Below, one piece after another: positions 60,853 through 64,000 of a DNA stretch of 64,000 bases. Location of the stretch: contig CATNEN010000031.1 in the NCBI GenBank assembly GCA_950097015.1, forward strand, positions 806,001 to 870,000, written 5' to 3'. The translations under genes and the position numbers were made by a program. This stretch comes from Macrostomum hystrix (Eukaryota > Platyhelminthes > Macrostomidae). Each line of letters begins with the position of its first letter. The first letter of the stretch is position 1. The notes beneath the pieces are model-generated. The model was not told where the DNA came from. It saw only the letters and a list, made by a program, of their open reading frames with translations, and did not search any database.

Positions 60853-61618
60853 ATGAGCAGCTTGAAGTTCTCCATCGCTTCGCTGATTGACGATCGGGGA
60901 GGCGCTGCCGCAACCGAGGAGAGGGCCGGCAGACCTCCGCCATGCAAGATGGCTCGCCCGCTGCCGTCGCTGCCGCAGCCGCTGCCGCCAGTGCCGCCCC
61001 CTCCTCCGCCAACAGCGTCGCGTAAGGAGATCCCGGCGATGGTGACTTCAGCATCGGCTGGTCACAGCCATCACGGCAGACGAGGCGGATGCAGTAATGA
61101 CATTGGGGTACATCATCAGAACAATAACCATTACCATCATCAGCAGCAGCAGCAGCAGCAGCAGCTAGCCCGGTGCTTCCCTTGCTTCTCGACGGCCCCA
61201 ATCCTTCCGCCGTTTGCATCGGCGAGTCACGCGGCGTTGCTGGCCGCAGCAGCAGCCGCCGCCAACAGCGAATCGAAGCACCAGCGCCAGCTGCATCTGC
61301 CGACACCGCCGCCACCGCCGCCGGCTCTGATGATGTCACCTCAGTACCAGCAGCTGCTGGCCGCCTTCTTGCAGCAGCAGCAGCACCAGCATCAGCAGCA
61401 GCAGCATCAGGCTGCACTAGCGTCGTTACACCGGCAGCATCATCATCATCAGCAGCAGCATCAGTCAAGGCCGCAGCAGGTTTCGCAGTCTCAGCTTTTA
61501 AACGCCAGTCCTCCGCGAGGTACAGCTGCCGGGGCAAAGTTCGTCAAAGGGTCGGCATCGCTGCAGCCACTGCCGCTGCCAGTGCCGCTACCATTGACAC
61601 AGACCCTGCGTCAGCATA

Positions 61619-61653
<35 letters not shown>

Positions 61654-62325
61654 GTGTTGGAAGAGAGCAACGGCCAAACTGCAGAGAAGCCATCGCCAGA
61701 GATGAAGAGCGAGTAAGTTTATGCTTTATTATGCTCAGCAGCTGCACCTAACTCGGTGACTTCAGAAAAGCCCCGCTCATATTAAACTCGAACCTAAACC
61801 AACTCCCACAGCCGCGGGGAGGCTCAGTTCGTGGAGGACGCCGACAACTCTTCGAATCTGAGCGCCTCGCACGAGCGCGGCTCATCAGCCTCAGCCGCCA
61901 ACTTGTCCCTGTCGCGCCGATCCGAGTCGGCCGTCGAGGACGACGACGGCGAGGGCGACGACGATGAGGACCTGCGGGCAGTTGGGCCAGCGTCCGCTGA
62001 GGCTGCACCGACTGGCGCCGTTGAGGAAGTCGATGACGAAGAAGATCCCGACGAAGAGGATGAAGAACTCGAAGAGGACGAAGAAGACGATGAGGAAGAC
62101 GAGGACGAAGGCGACATCGGCCTGACGGCCGGCGGCGGTGACGATAGCAACGCCGACGACAGCGTCATCGGCAGCCGGGGCGATGGCAGCGGCGGCTCCT
62201 CTGGCGGCGTCAACAAGCAGGGGAAGACTTTTACCTGTCCGGAGTGCGGCAAGGTGTTCAACGCGCACTACAACCTCACCAGACACATGCCGGTGCACAC
62301 AGGGGCGCGGCCGTTCATCTGCAAG
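60853..62325 (+). CDS. FEZF: FEZF1/2-type zinc-finger transcription repressor, 5' part
   Basis: Two exons are in the window: 60853-61712 (phase 2) and 61812-62325 (phase 0, ending at an AAG|GTGAGT donor). They give 458 residues, with further exons beyond 64000. An Eh1-like Groucho-binding motif (LKFSIASLI, residues 4-12) sits at the very N-terminus, as in vertebrate FEZF. The middle is Pro-, Gln- and His-rich, with several CAG-coded Gln runs and Ala runs. Exon 2 has a long Asp/Glu tract (about 62020-62120), then the first C2H2 finger ([21 protein letters not shown]) and linker TGARPFICK, nearly identical to finger 1 of FEZF1/2. The remaining fingers (six in known members) must lie downstream. 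FEZF proteins specify forebrain and sensory neurons. The low-complexity part makes this protein longer than vertebrate FEZF. Fezf1 versus fezf2 cannot be assigned for an invertebrate. Confidence 0.93.
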
Positions 62326-64000
62326 GTGAGTTTTGTTGACTAGCCCGAAGGTTTTCATCGTCAGAAATTGTATTAGTTGAATTTCGGCTCGCTTTTTGCA
62401 GAGAAATTGGCTGGAAAGAAATTTGTTACAATATAGCGACATTATTGAATGCGTGGAAAGCCAGTCGAAAGTGATACAACTCGATGGAAATCGATTTTAC
62501 TCAATTCCGCTATTCCGTTAATTCGTTCGCTCATCTGCTGATGAAGGCAATTCGAATCCCGCACCTGTCCCAGTTTCCTGATTTTCGAATTTCCTTTGGC
62601 ATCGCGAGAAAATTGTCACCTGGCAATGGCGATTAGTTGCTAATTGGCTTCGATTTCTTCTGCAGAATTTTTTTGGGAAGCAGCTTAAGGCTCACCTATA
62701 TAATATAATCAGCGGAATTGAATTGTTTGAATCACTACTCAAGCAGTTCTCACGTCAGTTTCCTATTACGTGTATCAGCGAAATCGTTACACACACCTAT
62801 AAATACGCGTCGCCCTTATTAGCATGAACAAAATCAGTGTCTCTCTATTAATCAGCGGGTCTTTGATGGAAATCGGGGATTCGTGAAATCGATTTCTTTC
62901 GGCCATGGCTCGATCTATGGGACATCGCATGCAGCTATAGGATTCCTTTGGGCGGACACGCTACTCTCTGCTGGGGCTCTGCACGAATAAAAGACAAAAG
63001 TTTTTAGCCAATCATGCATTGCCACTTCCTTTGGTTGATGAAGCAAGTGTTAAGAGGAGCTGTCAGATGGCCCGGGTGAAAATATCTAATGTCTATATTT
63101 ATGAGCAGTTGGAGCCACTTTTTGGGTCTGTTTTGGGACCCGGTTGGCGATTCGCCAGCCAAGTGCTGCTCCCCCGGTTATTTTCCCGGTGGGAGTTCGC
63201 GCCGATTGTCTATGGCCACAGTTTACCTATATATATACCTGCAGTTGTTTGCGCATGTGCTATAGGTCCCGGTCTCGACGCCCCCTAGGGGAAAAAGCCC
63301 GCCCACTTAATCCCGCGGGTGATGCTCCCCAATTTAATGAGTTTTCCCCAGGCCAGACTACAATATAGGGCCTCAGACAGCAGGGATGTTCCGCTCCTCA
63401 GTCAGGGGTGGTGTTTTGTTGCTAAATGCCTCTCAGCGGGACTGTCTTGCGTCATCGTAATATACTCCCCTAGTGCAGTGTTTTGACAGCAGTTGTGCTT
63501 CTCTTATATGGAGCTCCCATATTCGATTGCACAAGCAACTGGCACCCTTTCGCAGCCTCCTCAGCTTAGCAACGCCTATCGCCAACACCCTTTTAGATAG
63601 GCCTGACAAGCCAGTTCTTGGACAATTGGGAGTGAGCAATTATTAATTTATGAAAGAGAAACCAATATGCATATACATGCAGTTGAATTTTGAATTGTTT
63701 TCATATTCCTGCGCGCCGCCGCTCTCAGCGATTCGAACCCCGGCACCTCAACCAGCCGAGTGAGTTCGCATTGAGCATTCTCAAGTGTGGAAGCCATGCA
63801 TCCAGCGAAATTGCTTGGCCCGCTTTTTCACTCATTTAAGACCCCAACAACGCGGTGCCCTCTCTGTTCTCTGCTCTGATTAGGATTTTTTCTAAATCGT
63901 TTGGCCTGCAAGCAAGCGCGCGCTGTGCCTGGTTTGGGATTTCTATTTTTACGGATTTCGGCGACAATTTTCTTTTTTTTCGGTCCACTTAAACTAAAGG
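62326..64000 (+). other. FEZF-type gene intron 2, open at the window edge
   Basis: Starts with GTGAGT and extends past the window end without another zinc-finger exon. Contains non-coding AT-rich sequence. A box-B-like GGTTCGAATC occurs on the minus strand near 63735, but no full tRNA fold could be drawn. Confidence 0.7.

Noticed and set aside
63715-63760. tRNA gene on the minus strand
   Set aside because: A box-B-like GGTTCGAATC is present, but no acceptor stem, D-arm or box A could be placed.

Overview
The window is animal nuclear DNA. Its genes are split by GT-AG introns (from 39 bp to about 6 kb), the conserved proteins are metazoan (NUP210, CRK, a FEZ-type zinc-finger factor, a C6orf136/DUF2358 protein), and the mobile elements are eukaryotic (hAT, mariner, LINE, tRNA-derived SINE). 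Very short introns and an extreme load of minisatellites suggest a repeat-rich lophotrochozoan, possibly a free-living flatworm such as Macrostomum. That assignment is inference only.

Layout. 1-1400: the 3' end of a degraded LINE. 2699-11413 (-): a complete 24-exon gene for a secreted/type I membrane protein, with two fucolectin/F5-8C-like domains, eight unusual Ig-like modules, one transmembrane helix and a poly-Gln tail. 11414-13780: an internally deleted mariner and a minisatellite. 13781-19228 (-): a six-exon C6orf136-like (DUF2358) gene whose introns are almost entirely minisatellites. 19229-22653: two minisatellites and a SINE-like head. 22654-39508 (-): a complete 12-exon NUP210 (gp210) gene. 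Its first intron holds an intact-looking hAT transposon nested inside a second terminal-inverted-repeat element. 40171-42492 (+): a six-exon CRK-type SH2-SH3-SH3 adaptor, divergent from NUP210 across 662 bp. 42493-60852: about 18 kb with no confidently resolved gene, many minisatellites, and one possible small minus-strand gene at about 45.2-47.3 kb. 60853 to beyond the window (+): the first two coding exons of a FEZF1/2 homologue (Eh1 repressor motif, low-complexity region, first C2H2 finger).

The genes do not form an operon or pathway. They are a nuclear pore scaffold protein, a tyrosine-kinase signalling adaptor, a predicted mitochondrial protein, a neural transcription factor and a lectin/Ig-like cell-surface protein. 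Exon models were assembled by hand from splice signals, reading phase and family similarity. Every junction of the four complete genes closes in phase, but no transcript data were available. The most novel items are the lectin/Ig-like receptor and the more than 20 unrelated minisatellites that make up much of the intronic and intergenic DNA.
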